Positions 44,714 to 53,770 of a DNA stretch of 64,000 nucleotides are shown piece after piece. The position numbers and the translations under genes are program-made. The DNA comes from Bacteroidota bacterium (lineage in GTDB: Bacteria > Bacteroidota > Ignavibacteria > Ignavibacteriales > Melioribacteraceae): the NCBI GenBank assembly GCA_018829205.1, contig JAHJUE010000022.1, positions 1 to 64,000 on the forward strand, written 5' to 3'. Each line of letters begins with the position of its first letter. Position 1 is the stretch's first letter. Under the pieces are notes generated by a model. The model ran no database searches and was not told where the DNA came from. It saw nothing but the letters and a program-made list of their open reading frames with translations.

Positions 44714-45732
44714 TAAAGTTTTATATAGATAAAATAATAGAAAAGAATGATTTGTCGATTGAAGAAGCATACTCGGCAATGCATAAAATAATGGACGGAG
44801 AAATTTCTAATTCGCAGCTTGCGGCATTCCTTGTTGCAATGAAATTAAAAGGAGAATCTCCCGAAGAAATTGCAGGATTTGCCAAAGCTATGCGCGATAA
44901 AAGCATAAAAATTATTTCTCAAAATAATAACGCAATTGATGTTTGCGGTACGGGCGGTGATGATTCAGGAACATTTAATATTTCCACTGCTGTTTCATTT
45001 GTTGTTGCGGGTGCCGGAATTACTGTAGCAAAACACGGCAACCGTTCAATATCAAGTAATTGCGGAAGCGCTGATGTTCTTTCGGAACTGGGAGTTAATG
45101 TTAATTTATCGCCTCAGCAGTCCGAAGAAGCGTTAAACAATATCGGCATTGCATTTTTATTCGCTCCAATTTATCACCCTGCTATGAAACATGCAGCTCA
45201 GGTAAGAAAAGAACTGGCGATGAAAACTATTTTTAATTTGCTTGGCCCAATTACAAACCCGGCTGGGACTAAAAAACAAATAATAGGAACCTTCCACAGA
45301 AAAGCCGCCGAATTGTTGGCACAAGCATCTCAATATTTGGATTTCGAGAATATTAATTTTATAAGCACGTCAAATAAATATGATGAAATTCTTTTACGCG
45401 GAATAACCGATGTATTTCAATATAAGGCTAATGAAAGTATATTTTCATACAAATTAACAAACCATGATTTTGATATGCCTCAGGCCGATTTAAGTTCATT
45501 AATTGGCGGCGATTCAAAAATAAACGCAGGAATTATTTTGGACATTATCCGGAATAAAAAAAGAAATTCAGCCTTTAATGTAGTTGTAGCAAACGCCGCA
45601 TTAGCTATAAAAACTGCAGGTATCTCCGACAATCTGCTTAAATGTAAAAAATTAGCCGAAGAATCAATATTGTCCGGAAAAGCATTTTCAAAATTAAATG
45701 AATTAAGAAAATTCGGAGAGAAATATTCTTGA
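44710..45732 (+). CDS. trpD: Anthranilate phosphoribosyltransferase
   Basis: TrpD attaches the phosphoribosyl group of PRPP to anthranilate. This 340-residue enzyme has the PRPP/substrate blocks DVCGTGGDDSGTFNISTAVSFVVAGAGITVAKHGNRSISSNCGSADVLSELGV, and LLGPITNPAG. Length is normal. The ATG overlaps the trpG stop by four bases (ATGA). Confidence 0.97.
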   Translation: MIKFYIDKIIEKNDLSIEEAYSAMHKIMDGEISNSQLAAFLVAMKLKGESPEEIAGFAKAMRDKSIKIISQNNNAIDVCGTGGDDSGTFNISTAVSFVVAGAGITVAKHGNRSISSNCGSADVLSELGVNVNLSPQQSEEALNNIGIAFLFAPIYHPAMKHAAQVRKELAMKTIFNLLGPITNPAGTKKQIIGTFHRKAAELLAQASQYLDFENINFISTSNKYDEILLRGITDVFQYKANESIFSYKLTNHDFDMPQADLSSLIGGDSKINAGIILDIIRNKKRNSAFNVVVANAALAIKTAGISDNLLKCKKLAEESILSGKAFSKLNELRKFGEKYS

Positions 45733-46523
45733 GTATTTTAAATGAAATACTGGAAGTGAAAAAAGATGAAGTGAAAAAACTTAAGGCGGAATTTTCATTA
45801 AGCAGATTTAAAGATTCCTTATTTTTTGATAAAAAGAAACTGGATTTTTTTAATGCTCTTTCTAATAAAAATAATATTTCTATAATCGCTGAGATTAAAA
45901 AAGCTTCTCCTTCAAAAGGAATTATTAAAAATGATTTTAATCATCTTAAAATTGCTGAAACATACTTAAATAATGATGTAGATGCCGTTTCAATTTTAAC
46001 TGACGTAAATTTTTTCAAGGGGTCTATACAGTATTTGAATGATATAGCATTATTTAAAACAATTCCCCTTTTAAGAAAAGATTTTATAATTGATGAATAT
46101 CAGGTATTTGAGGCTAAGTCAAACGGTGCCGACGCCGTATTATTAATTGCCGAAGCTCTGTCTCAATCTCAAATTAATGATTTAACCAGCGCGGCAATAG
46201 AGATTGATTTGGACGTTTTACTTGAACTTCACAATAAAGAGGAAATTAATAAAATAGATTTTAGTTTGAATAAAATTATTGGCATTAATAATAGAGATCT
46301 TAAAACATTTTCGGTCTCTCTTGATACCACTTTAAATATTTCAGATGAATTACCTGGTAATGTTATTATTGTAAGTGAAAGTGGGATTAGCACAAAAAAT
46401 GACATTGAAATATTAAAAGAGTCTAAAACTAATGCTGTATTGGTAGGCGAACATTTTATGGCATCAGAATCGCCGGATGATGAAATAAAAAGATTTAAAG
46501 AATGGTGTATTCGTGAAAGTTAA
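45729..46523 (+). CDS. trpC: Indole-3-glycerol phosphate synthase
   Basis: This 264-residue TIM-barrel enzyme closes the indole ring. Blocks are SIIAEIKKASPSKGIIK, DVDAVSILTDVNFFKGS, LLRKDFIIDEYQVFEAKSNGADAVLLI and IGINNRDLKTFSV with VSESGI. The start is TTG 45729, overlapping the trpD stop (CTTGA); no in-frame ATG lies near, and GGAGAG sits 9 bases upstream. TTG starts may lower output of this gene relative to its neighbours. Confidence 0.96.
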   Translation: MSILNEILEVKKDEVKKLKAEFSLSRFKDSLFFDKKKLDFFNALSNKNNISIIAEIKKASPSKGIIKNDFNHLKIAETYLNNDVDAVSILTDVNFFKGSIQYLNDIALFKTIPLLRKDFIIDEYQVFEAKSNGADAVLLIAEALSQSQINDLTSAAIEIDLDVLLELHNKEEINKIDFSLNKIIGINNRDLKTFSVSLDTTLNISDELPGNVIIVSESGISTKNDIEILKESKTNAVLVGEHFMASESPDDEIKRFKEWCIRES

Positions 46524-47127
46524 AATTTGCGGTATAACAAATATCGAAGACGCTTTAATTTCTGCTGACCTCGGAGCCGATGCGCTTGGTTTTATTTTTT
46601 ATAATAAAAGTAAACGATTCATAGAATATAATAATGCCGTAGAGATAATTTCCTTACTCCCCGAAGGTATCAAAAAAATCGGAGTTTTTGTTAATGCCGG
46701 ACACGAACTAATAAACAAAGTATCAGCCGAAACCGGTCTTACGGAAGTTCAGCTGCACGGCGATGAAACACAGGAAGAAATAGATAAAATTTTACTGCCG
46801 GTCTGGAAAGCTTTCCGTGTAAATGAAGAGTTTGATTTTAATATTTTGAAGGAATATACGAATTGCAGTTACATGCTTGATACATATTCAGAAAATGAAG
46901 TCGGAGGAACCGGCAAATCTTTTAATTGGAATATTATTCCGCATGAAATTAGAAATAATATTATCCTGGCAGGCGGAATAACTGCCGCTAAAATTGAAGA
47001 AATTTATAAAAATATATCCCCTGCTTGGATTGATGTTTCATCATCCCTTGAAAGTTATCCGGGGAAAAAGGATAAAACTAAACTAACCGAATTTTTTAAC
47101 AGCATAAATAAATTGAGGAATGGGTAA
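46513..47127 (+). CDS. trpF: Phosphoribosylanthranilate isomerase
   Basis: TrpF is an Amadori isomerase, here 204 residues. Blocks are VKICGITNIEDALISADLGADALGFIFYNKSKRFI, VQLHGDE, YMLDTYSENEVGGTGKSFNW and LAGGITAAKI, with the catalytic Cys in KICG and Asp in LDTY. It starts with GTG 46513, overlapping trpC by 11 bases. Confidence 0.96.
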   Translation: MKVKICGITNIEDALISADLGADALGFIFYNKSKRFIEYNNAVEIISLLPEGIKKIGVFVNAGHELINKVSAETGLTEVQLHGDETQEEIDKILLPVWKAFRVNEEFDFNILKEYTNCSYMLDTYSENEVGGTGKSFNWNIIPHEIRNNIILAGGITAAKIEEIYKNISPAWIDVSSSLESYPGKKDKTKLTEFFNSINKLRNG

Positions 47128-48143
47128 TGCTTATACTTATGGCTTTAAATACACCTAAAGAACATATTGATAAAGTAAAAGAAAAAATAATATCAATGCA
47201 ATGTACGCCTCACGTAATACCGGGCGATTCAAAATTAGCTATTGGAATTACAGGACCGACTGAATCATTAAAAAGAGTTGATTTTCAGGTTATGCCTTCC
47301 GTTGAAGAAGTCGTGCGTGTTACTAAAAAGTTTAAACTTGTAAGCCGCATGATGAAATCCGACGATACTATTATTAATATCGGGAATCATAAAATCGGCG
47401 GCAAAGAATTATTGATTATCGCCGGTCCATGCGCGGTAGAAAACCGCAATCAGATTTTCGAAATTGCGGGACAATTAAAAGAAATGGGAATAAATTTTTT
47501 AAGAGCCGGCGCGTACAAACCGAGATCCAGTCCTTATTCGTTCCAGGGATTAAAAGAAAAAGGATTACAGATTTTATCGGATGTAAAAAAAGAGTTTGAT
47601 ATGCATATTGTCACCGAGGCTTTAAATCAATCTACTGTAGCTGCTGTTGCCGAAGTAGCTGATATAATTCAACTTGGAGCGAGAAACATGCAAAACTTTG
47701 CTCTACTTGAAGAGGTAGGAAAAACACAAAAACCTGTTTTATTAAAAAGAGGTCTTTCCGCTACCGTTGAAGATTTATTATTAAGCGCTGAATATATTGT
47801 CGCCCAGAATAATTACAACGTAATTTTATGCGAACGCGGTATAAGAACATTTGAAACTTCAACACGAAATACGCTGGACTTAAACGCGGTTCCTGTTATA
47901 AAAAAGAATTCCCATCTTCCGATTATTGTTGATCCTTCACACGGTATCGGAATTGGAGAAAAGGTGCCTGCAATGGCAATGGCCTCAATTGCCGCGGGCG
48001 CCGACGGATTAATTATTGAAGTGCATAGTCACCCTGATAAAGCGTTATCAGACGGATATCAGTCTTTGGATCCGCAAACATTCGAAAAAACATTAAATAA
48101 AATAAGACAACTGGCTGAAATTGTTGACAGGACATTAGCATGA
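47127..48143 (+). CDS. aroF: DAHP synthase, type I-beta with N-terminal ferredoxin-like domain
   Basis: This 338-residue enzyme makes 3-deoxy-D-arabino-heptulosonate 7-phosphate, the first step of the shikimate route. Residues 1-70 form an ACT/ferredoxin-like regulatory domain ([23 protein letters not shown]), then the catalytic barrel follows with [68 protein letters not shown]. The layout is that of the Thermotoga-type enzyme, in which this domain binds Tyr or Phe. It sits inside the trp operon, so it is co-regulated with Trp supply. TAATG overlap with trpF. Confidence 0.94.
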   Translation: MLILMALNTPKEHIDKVKEKIISMQCTPHVIPGDSKLAIGITGPTESLKRVDFQVMPSVEEVVRVTKKFKLVSRMMKSDDTIINIGNHKIGGKELLIIAGPCAVENRNQIFEIAGQLKEMGINFLRAGAYKPRSSPYSFQGLKEKGLQILSDVKKEFDMHIVTEALNQSTVAAVAEVADIIQLGARNMQNFALLEEVGKTQKPVLLKRGLSATVEDLLLSAEYIVAQNNYNVILCERGIRTFETSTRNTLDLNAVPVIKKNSHLPIIVDPSHGIGIGEKVPAMAMASIAAGADGLIIEVHSHPDKALSDGYQSLDPQTFEKTLNKIRQLAEIVDRTLA

Positions 48144-49354
48144 ATTTAATAGAAAATAATAATTACAACTACCCGGACGCTAAAGGCAAGTTCGGCGTAT
48201 TCGGAGGTAAGTTTGTACCCGAAACTTTAATGTCAGCTCTTTATGAACTTGAAGATATGTATAATTCATTAAAAGAGAATCCGGATTTTTTAAAAGAATT
48301 ATATTCTCTTCAGAAAGATTATAACGGCAGACCGACTCCGCTTACTTATGCTAACAGATTGACAGATTATTACGAAAAAGCAAAAATATATTTAAAACGG
48401 GAAGACCTTTGCCATACCGGGGCGCATAAAATTAATAATGCGCTTGGACAAATATTATTAGCCATAAAACTTGGCAAGAAGCGAATAATAGCAGAAACCG
48501 GCGCCGGACAGCATGGCGTTGCTACAGCAACCGTATGCGCAAAGTTCGGCCTGCAATGTATCGTATATATGGGCGAGGTGGATGTTGAAAGACAGTCATT
48601 AAACGTATTTAGAATGAAAATGCTCGGCGCTGAAGTTCGTCCTGTTTCTTCGGGAAGTAAAACGTTAAAGGACGCAACTAATGAGGCCATACGCGACTGG
48701 GTAGCAAATGTTAAAGATACTCATTATATAATCGGTTCTGTTGTAGGTCCGCACCCTTACCCAATGATTGTAAGAGACTTTCAATCTATTATCGGCGAGG
48801 AAGTAAAAACTCAAATATTAGAGAAAGAAAATAAATTGCCTGATTATATTGTTGCATGTGTCGGCGGCGGTTCAAACGCTATGGGAATTTTTTATCCTTT
48901 TGTAGGAAATGAAAATGTAAAACTAATCGGAATTGAAGCCGCGGGATACGGAATTGAAACTGACAAACACTGCGCAACTCTTACATTAGGTACTCCCGGA
49001 ATTTTCCAGGGAATGAATACTTATCTGCTTCAAGATAAATTCGGGCAAATTTCAGAAGTTCATTCTATATCAGCAGGACTCGATTATCCAGGCGTAGGGC
49101 CCGAACACTCAATGCTTAATGATATCAAAAGAGCTCAATATTTTTCAGCTACGGACGAGGAAGCTCTTGAAGCTACACTGCAAATATCAAAACTGGAAGG
49201 TATACTCCCCGCTTTGGAAACCGCTCATGCATTCTCTTACTTAAATAAGTTAATGCCAAATACAAATAAAGAGGAAATAGTAATTGTAAATGTAAGCGGC
49301 AGAGGCGACAAAGATCTTAATATAATAATTAAAAACCTTGGTGATAAAATATAA
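48140..49354 (+). CDS. trpB: Tryptophan synthase beta chain
   Basis: TrpB condenses indole with serine using PLP. This 404-residue protein contains [49 protein letters not shown] (PLP lysine in HKINNA), [34 protein letters not shown] and [11 protein letters not shown]. Length is normal and the sequence belongs to the TrpB1 type that partners TrpA. ATG overlaps the aroF stop by four bases. Confidence 0.97.
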   Translation: MNLIENNNYNYPDAKGKFGVFGGKFVPETLMSALYELEDMYNSLKENPDFLKELYSLQKDYNGRPTPLTYANRLTDYYEKAKIYLKREDLCHTGAHKINNALGQILLAIKLGKKRIIAETGAGQHGVATATVCAKFGLQCIVYMGEVDVERQSLNVFRMKMLGAEVRPVSSGSKTLKDATNEAIRDWVANVKDTHYIIGSVVGPHPYPMIVRDFQSIIGEEVKTQILEKENKLPDYIVACVGGGSNAMGIFYPFVGNENVKLIGIEAAGYGIETDKHCATLTLGTPGIFQGMNTYLLQDKFGQISEVHSISAGLDYPGVGPEHSMLNDIKRAQYFSATDEEALEATLQISKLEGILPALETAHAFSYLNKLMPNTNKEEIVIVNVSGRGDKDLNIIIKNLGDKI

Positions 49355-50142
49355 TGTCAAAAATTAAAGAACATATTGAGAGTTTAAATAATAGCGGAAG
49401 AAAAGCTTTATCAGTTTTTTTAACCGCGGGATTTCCTGATAATAATAAATTTTTTGATACGGCAAGAATAATTTTAGATAACGGCGCCGATATTCTTGAA
49501 ATCGGTATTCCTTTCAGCGACCCGCTTGCGGACGGTCCAGTGATTCAGCAGTCATCTCAAATTGCATTGCAAAACGGAATAACATTGGAAAAGTCAATTA
49601 TAGCGGCAGGTAAATTGACAAAAGAATTTGATAAGCCGATAATTCTGATGGGCTACGCAAATCCAATAATATCTTTCGGAAAAGAGAATTTCGTTAAAGC
49701 GGCTGTAGAAAATAAAATATGCGGCGTAATTATTCCGGATATTCCAATTGAAGAATATGATGATTTTTTTGAAAACAAATTTGCAGGCCTCGATACAATT
49801 TTACTGACAACTCCAACTTCTTCAGAAGAAAGAATCAAAAGCATTGATTTGAAAAGCAGCGGATTTGTTTATTGTGTAAGTGTAACGGGAACAACAGGTA
49901 TCCGTTACGATTTTTCAGATGATACTTTAATAAATCTGGAAACTACTTATAGAAATATTATCAAAAATAAAATGATGATTGGGTTCGGTATTTCAAAACC
50001 GGAAGACATAAAAACATTTTCACCTTATTGTGACGGAGTAATTGTAGGAAGCGCTGTTATAAAAAGTATTATGAATGACAATAATAAATTTGAAAAGACA
50101 AAGGAATTAATTAATTCTCTTAGCAAAGCATGTAATAATTAA
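49354..50142 (+). CDS. trpA: Tryptophan synthase alpha chain
   Basis: TrpA cleaves indole-3-glycerol phosphate. This 262-residue TIM barrel has FLTAGFPDNN, GADILEIGIPFSDPLADGPVIQQSS (catalytic Glu and Asp), IILMGYANPIISFG, GVIIPDIPIEE, LLTTPTSSEERI and YCVSVTGTTG. The start overlaps the trpB stop by one base (TAATG). It is the last gene of the operon; its stop lies 4 bases from the hisIE stop on the other strand and no terminator is visible between them. Confidence 0.96.
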   Translation: MSKIKEHIESLNNSGRKALSVFLTAGFPDNNKFFDTARIILDNGADILEIGIPFSDPLADGPVIQQSSQIALQNGITLEKSIIAAGKLTKEFDKPIILMGYANPIISFGKENFVKAAVENKICGVIIPDIPIEEYDDFFENKFAGLDTILLTTPTSSEERIKSIDLKSSGFVYCVSVTGTTGIRYDFSDDTLINLETTYRNIIKNKMMIGFGISKPEDIKTFSPYCDGVIVGSAVIKSIMNDNNKFEKTKELINSLSKACNN

Positions 50143-50146
50143 TTTT

Positions 50147-50752
50147 TTATTTATGCCTTAATTTCAATTTATTTACAATTTCATCAAACTCAATATCCTG
50201 TTCGGCAAGCATAACAAATAAATGATATATTAAATCAGAAGTTTCATTGATTATTTCTTCTTTATCTCTGTTTTTAGCGGCGATTACTGTTTCAATGGCC
50301 TCTTCCCCTACTTTCTGGATAATTCTATTTTCACCTTCATTAAATAATCTCGTTGTATAAGAATTCTCAGGAAGTTCTGCCTTTCTTGTTTTTATCAAAT
50401 TAAAAAGCTTATCAAGAAATTCAACTCCAACTTTCTTTTCAATTCCAAAACAGGAATACTGATCTAGATGGCATGTATTGCCTTCGGGTAAAACATAAAT
50501 TAAAAGTGAATCATTATCGCAATCCATTAGAATCTCAGAAAGGATTAAATAATTTTGTGAAGTCTCACCTTTTGTCCAAAGCCTATTTTTTGTCCTGCTG
50601 AAAAACGTGACTTTATTCAGTTCAATTGTTTTTTCAACGGCTTCTTTATTCATAAAACCGAGCATTAAAACCTGATCTGTGTTTTTATCTACAATTATTG
50701 CTGGTACAAGTCCGCTTAATTTATCAAAATTAATTTTTAATATATCAATCAT
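50147..50752 (-). CDS. hisIE: Phosphoribosyl-AMP cyclohydrolase / phosphoribosyl-ATP pyrophosphatase
   Basis: This 201-residue fusion catalyses steps 2 and 3 of histidine synthesis. The N-terminal HisI part has VPAIIVDKNTDQVLMLGFMNKEA, FFSRTKNRLWTKGETSQNYL, MDCDNDSLLIYVLPEGNTCHLDQYSCFG with zinc-binding Cys residues. The C-terminal HisE part has TRLFNEGENRIIQKVGEEAIETVIAAKN and SDLIYHLFVMLAEQDI. Last gene of the his operon; a 79-base gap with a repeat-like sequence separates it from hisF. Confidence 0.97.
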   Translation of the reverse strand: MIDILKINFDKLSGLVPAIIVDKNTDQVLMLGFMNKEAVEKTIELNKVTFFSRTKNRLWTKGETSQNYLILSEILMDCDNDSLLIYVLPEGNTCHLDQYSCFGIEKKVGVEFLDKLFNLIKTRKAELPENSYTTRLFNEGENRIIQKVGEEAIETVIAAKNRDKEEIINETSDLIYHLFVMLAEQDIEFDEIVNKLKLRHK

Positions 50753-50771
50753 TTTTTTCCCTGGTTAAAAA

Positions 50772-50831
50772 GCTAAGTAAGATTAAGAAAAAGATTATGA
50801 AGCATTACAATTTTCTTAATTTTAATCCTAA
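50772..50831. repeat. AT-rich inverted repeat between hisF and hisIE
   Basis: ATTAAGAAAA (50782-50791) pairs exactly with TTTTCTTAAT (50811-50820), and neighbouring GATTAAG / CTTAAT-like hexamers resemble the repeat at 17867-17959. It is the only sizeable gap inside the his operon (79 bases). It may slow or stabilise the message; no U-run follows. Confidence 0.4.
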
Positions 50832-51587
50832 TCATACTCTAACTTCAACATTATTATTTTTTAAATATTCTTTTAGTTCTTTAATTTCTAATTCTTTGTA
50901 ATGGAACAAACTCGCGGCTAAACATGCGTCAACATTCGCGATAGAAAATGCTTTCAAGAAATGCTCTTTATTACCTGCCCCGCCGGACGCAATAACCGGC
51001 ACAGAAACAGAATCGGTCAATTTCTTTAAGAATTCCAGATCAAAACCTTCTTTTGTTCCGTCTTTATCCATTGATGTCAGAAGAATTTCCCCCGCTCCTA
51101 AATCAACGACTTCCTTGCACCAATCTAATCCAATTAATTTAGTCTCTTCTCTTCCCCCTTTTATAAATACCTTATGCACACCGTTAATATCTTTTATATC
51201 TATTGCGGCGACGACAGCCTGACTGCCGAATTGTTTTGAAGCTTCGCTTATTAATTTAGGATTGTTTACAATTGAGGAGTTAAGAGAAATCTTTTCAGCG
51301 CCTGCATTTAGAAGTTTTTCAATATCACCAATTTCCGTAATACCGCCGCCGACAGTAAATGGAATTCTGATTACGTCAGCCACTTCAATTACAAGATTTA
51401 ATAATGTTTTTCTTTTTTCCACTGAAGCAGTAATATCGAGGAATACAAGTTCATCGGCGCCTTCTGCATAATATCTTTCTGCAAGTTCAACGGCGCTCCC
51501 CGCGTCACGCAGATTTATAAAATTTGTACCTTTAACAACCCGTCCGTCCATTACATCCAAACAAGGTATAATTCTTTTAGTCAACAA
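50832..51587 (-). CDS. hisF: Imidazole glycerol phosphate synthase, cyclase subunit
   Basis: HisF and HisH together make imidazole glycerol phosphate. This 251-residue barrel has LTKRIIPCLDVMDGRVVKGTNF, ELVFLDITASVEKR, PFTVGGGITEIGDIE, GAEKISLNSS, VVAAIDIKD and GEILLTSMDKDGTKEGFDLEF, with the paired Asp of PCLDV and SMDKDG. It starts with TTG 51587, which gives the usual MLTKRIIPCLD start, and overlaps hisA by 11 bases. Confidence 0.97.
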   Translation of the reverse strand: MLTKRIIPCLDVMDGRVVKGTNFINLRDAGSAVELAERYYAEGADELVFLDITASVEKRKTLLNLVIEVADVIRIPFTVGGGITEIGDIEKLLNAGAEKISLNSSIVNNPKLISEASKQFGSQAVVAAIDIKDINGVHKVFIKGGREETKLIGLDWCKEVVDLGAGEILLTSMDKDGTKEGFDLEFLKKLTDSVSVPVIASGGAGNKEHFLKAFSIANVDACLAASLFHYKELEIKELKEYLKNNNVEVRV

Positions 51588-52296
51588 ATTCTGCCAGCTC
51601 CTTCAAATTTATTTTGTTTTCATAGATAGCTCTTCCGACAACAACCGCGTGCATTTTCATTTCAGAGAGTTTTTTAATGTCGCTTATATTGCTTACTCCG
51701 CCTGAGGCAATTAAATTATCATTAGGAAATTCATGAAGCAGTTTTTCATATAAATTATAGCTGGGACCTTTTAATAATCCGTCTTTACTTATATCGGTGC
51801 ATAAAAAAGTATTAAGACCAACTGTTTTACAGTATTTTATGTGTTCCGATATATGAATCTCTGATTTCTCAGTCCATCCTTTTATTGCGATAAATTCATC
51901 TTTAACATCTACCGCGGTAATAACTTTTTCACTTCCGTATTTTTCGGCAATTTTTTCGAAATCAGGTTTGCTGTTTATTGAAATAGAACCTAAAATAACT
52001 CTATCAATACCCAGGTTTATTAATTTATCGACATCATTTAAATTTCTTATGCCGCCGCCAAATTCTATTTTAATATTACATTTATTTTTAATCTCCGAAA
52101 TTATTCCCGCGACATTTATTTCACCTGATTTTGATCCGAGTAGATCAACGATATGAACCCAATTAAAACCAAGATCTGAATAAACTTGCGCCTGTTCGAC
52201 GGGAGAATTCTCATAAATTGTAGATTGATTATAATCCCCTTCTGAAAGACGCACTACTTTATTGTCGATTATATCTATTGCCGGAATAATTAACAT
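51577..52296 (-). CDS. hisA: ProFAR isomerase
   Basis: This 239-residue barrel is the genuine HisA of the operon. It has IPAIDIIDNKVVRLSEGDY with D8, IEFGGGIRNLNDVD, ITAVDVKDEF with D130, GW at 140-141, and TDISKDGLLKGPS with D172. All catalytic residues are in place, unlike the HisA-like protein at 31469-32221. The ATG overlaps hisH by 7 bases. Confidence 0.96.
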   Translation of the reverse strand: MLIIPAIDIIDNKVVRLSEGDYNQSTIYENSPVEQAQVYSDLGFNWVHIVDLLGSKSGEINVAGIISEIKNKCNIKIEFGGGIRNLNDVDKLINLGIDRVILGSISINSKPDFEKIAEKYGSEKVITAVDVKDEFIAIKGWTEKSEIHISEHIKYCKTVGLNTFLCTDISKDGLLKGPSYNLYEKLLHEFPNDNLIASGGVSNISDIKKLSEMKMHAVVVGRAIYENKINLKELAEFVD

Positions 52297-52877
52297 AATT
52301 CTATAAAGTTTTTTAATAGTTTGATTCCCGCCGCTCCTGATTTCTCCGGGTGAAACTGCACACCGTAATAATTGTCTTTTTTAATTGAGGCAGAAAAATC
52401 AGATCCGTGATTTGATTTAGCTATGGTGTATTCATTAATCGGCACATAAAAAGAATTGGCGTAATAATAATATTCATTATTATTGATGCCGTCGAACAGT
52501 TTCTGATTTTCAATTATCTCAACTTTATTCCAACCCATATGCGGAACTTTAACTTTGTCCTTTGAGAATATTTCGGTCGATACCGGGAATATTCCAAGTC
52601 CGGCTGAATTTCCTTCGACTAATTTTTCACACATAAGCTGCATACCCAAACAAATTCCAAGCATCGGTTTTTTTACAATTCTTAACAGGTTAAATAAGTT
52701 TAGAATATGGAGCTGTCTAACCGCAAATGAAGCTTCGCCGACACCCGGGAAAATAATTTTATCTGCGTTGCAGATATCAATTTCCCGTTTAGTTAAGATA
52801 TATTCAGCATTTAGGTCTTTTAATACATTAGCAACCGAAGCAACATTTCCGGCGCCAGAATCTATAAGTGCTATCAT
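52290..52877 (-). CDS. hisH: Imidazole glycerol phosphate synthase, glutaminase subunit
   Basis: This 195-residue class I amidotransferase supplies ammonia to HisF. Motifs are IALIDSGAGNVASVANVL, FPGVGEASFAVRQL, the catalytic Cys in MLGICLGMQLMCE, and His-Glu in GVQFHPEKSG. Length is normal. ATG overlaps the hisB stop by four bases. Confidence 0.96.
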   Translation of the reverse strand: MIALIDSGAGNVASVANVLKDLNAEYILTKREIDICNADKIIFPGVGEASFAVRQLHILNLFNLLRIVKKPMLGICLGMQLMCEKLVEGNSAGLGIFPVSTEIFSKDKVKVPHMGWNKVEIIENQKLFDGINNNEYYYYANSFYVPINEYTIAKSNHGSDFSASIKKDNYYGVQFHPEKSGAAGIKLLKNFIELC

Positions 52878-53770
52878 AATAATCCTTTTGTTGAAGGCAA
52901 AGAACCTTGAGACCTTGAATCAATTCTGCATGCTTCGTTTAATGATTTAGCAAAAGCTTTAAATATATTTTCTATTTTATGATGATCATTTTTTCCGTCG
53001 GCTTCAACATATATATTTGCTTGAAGTCCGGAAGCCAAACCTCTGAAAAACTCCTCTACAAGTTCTGTCGGAAATTCCCCAACATAATCTCTTTTAAACA
53101 CGCATTTAAAATTTAGATAAGTTCTTCCGCCTAGGTCAAGCGCGCATCTGGCAATAGAATCATCCATCGGCAGAAAATATCCGTAACGCTTAATTCCCTT
53201 TTTGCCGCCTAATGCTTTTAACAGAGCTTGACCTAAAGCTATTCCTGTATCTTCAACTGTATGGTGCTCATCTATATCAAGATCGCCTTTAACATTTATT
53301 TTTAGATTAACATTACCGTGACGGGCGATCTGTTCAAGCATATGATCAAAAAAGCCAATCCCGGTATTTATACTGTTCTTTCCGTTACCGTCGAGAGAAA
53401 CATCAATTTTTATCTTTGTTTCTTTTGTAACTCTTATAACACTAGCAGAACGTAGGTTTTGCAAAACACAACCAACCGCTTCGGAAAAATATTTTATTTT
53501 CCCTTTTGTATTTATAATTACCTGTTCTCCTTTAAAACCGGCTTGTTTCTTTAACGAAATTCTCATTAGCCTGTCATACGACATTTGTTTAGAGATAGGA
53601 ATATTTTCTAAGACCATAAGATCATATAAATATATAAAGTTACCTTTGCTAAAATCCTCAAAAGTAATTTCAAGCCCGTATTCATGCATTTTTTTCAATC
53701 CAGTTATCAAACCCCTGGACTCTTTACTTTTAATGTTTAACAGCTCTTTATCAATAATCACACTTATCAT
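52874..53770 (-). CDS. hisB: Imidazoleglycerol-phosphate dehydratase with degenerate N-terminal domain
   Basis: The dehydratase domain lies in residues 108-298: GIGFFDHMLEQIARHGNVNL, DIDEHHTVEDTGIALGQAL, HHKIENIFKAFAKSL, with the two manganese-binding HHxxE sites. It is 191 residues, normal for the family. Residues 1-107 are an extra domain. In enterobacterial HisB this place holds a HAD histidinol-phosphate phosphatase with DxDGT; here the start is SVIIDKELL, with D7 but E9 in place of the second Asp, and the Cys-rich zinc loop and TNQ are not recognisable. It looks like a shrunken, probably inactive HAD domain. No other histidinol phosphatase gene is in the operon. Confidence 0.9.
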   Translation of the reverse strand: MISVIIDKELLNIKSKESRGLITGLKKMHEYGLEITFEDFSKGNFIYLYDLMVLENIPISKQMSYDRLMRISLKKQAGFKGEQVIINTKGKIKYFSEAVGCVLQNLRSASVIRVTKETKIKIDVSLDGNGKNSINTGIGFFDHMLEQIARHGNVNLKINVKGDLDIDEHHTVEDTGIALGQALLKALGGKKGIKRYGYFLPMDDSIARCALDLGGRTYLNFKCVFKRDYVGEFPTELVEEFFRGLASGLQANIYVEADGKNDHHKIENIFKAFAKSLNEACRIDSRSQGSLPSTKGLL

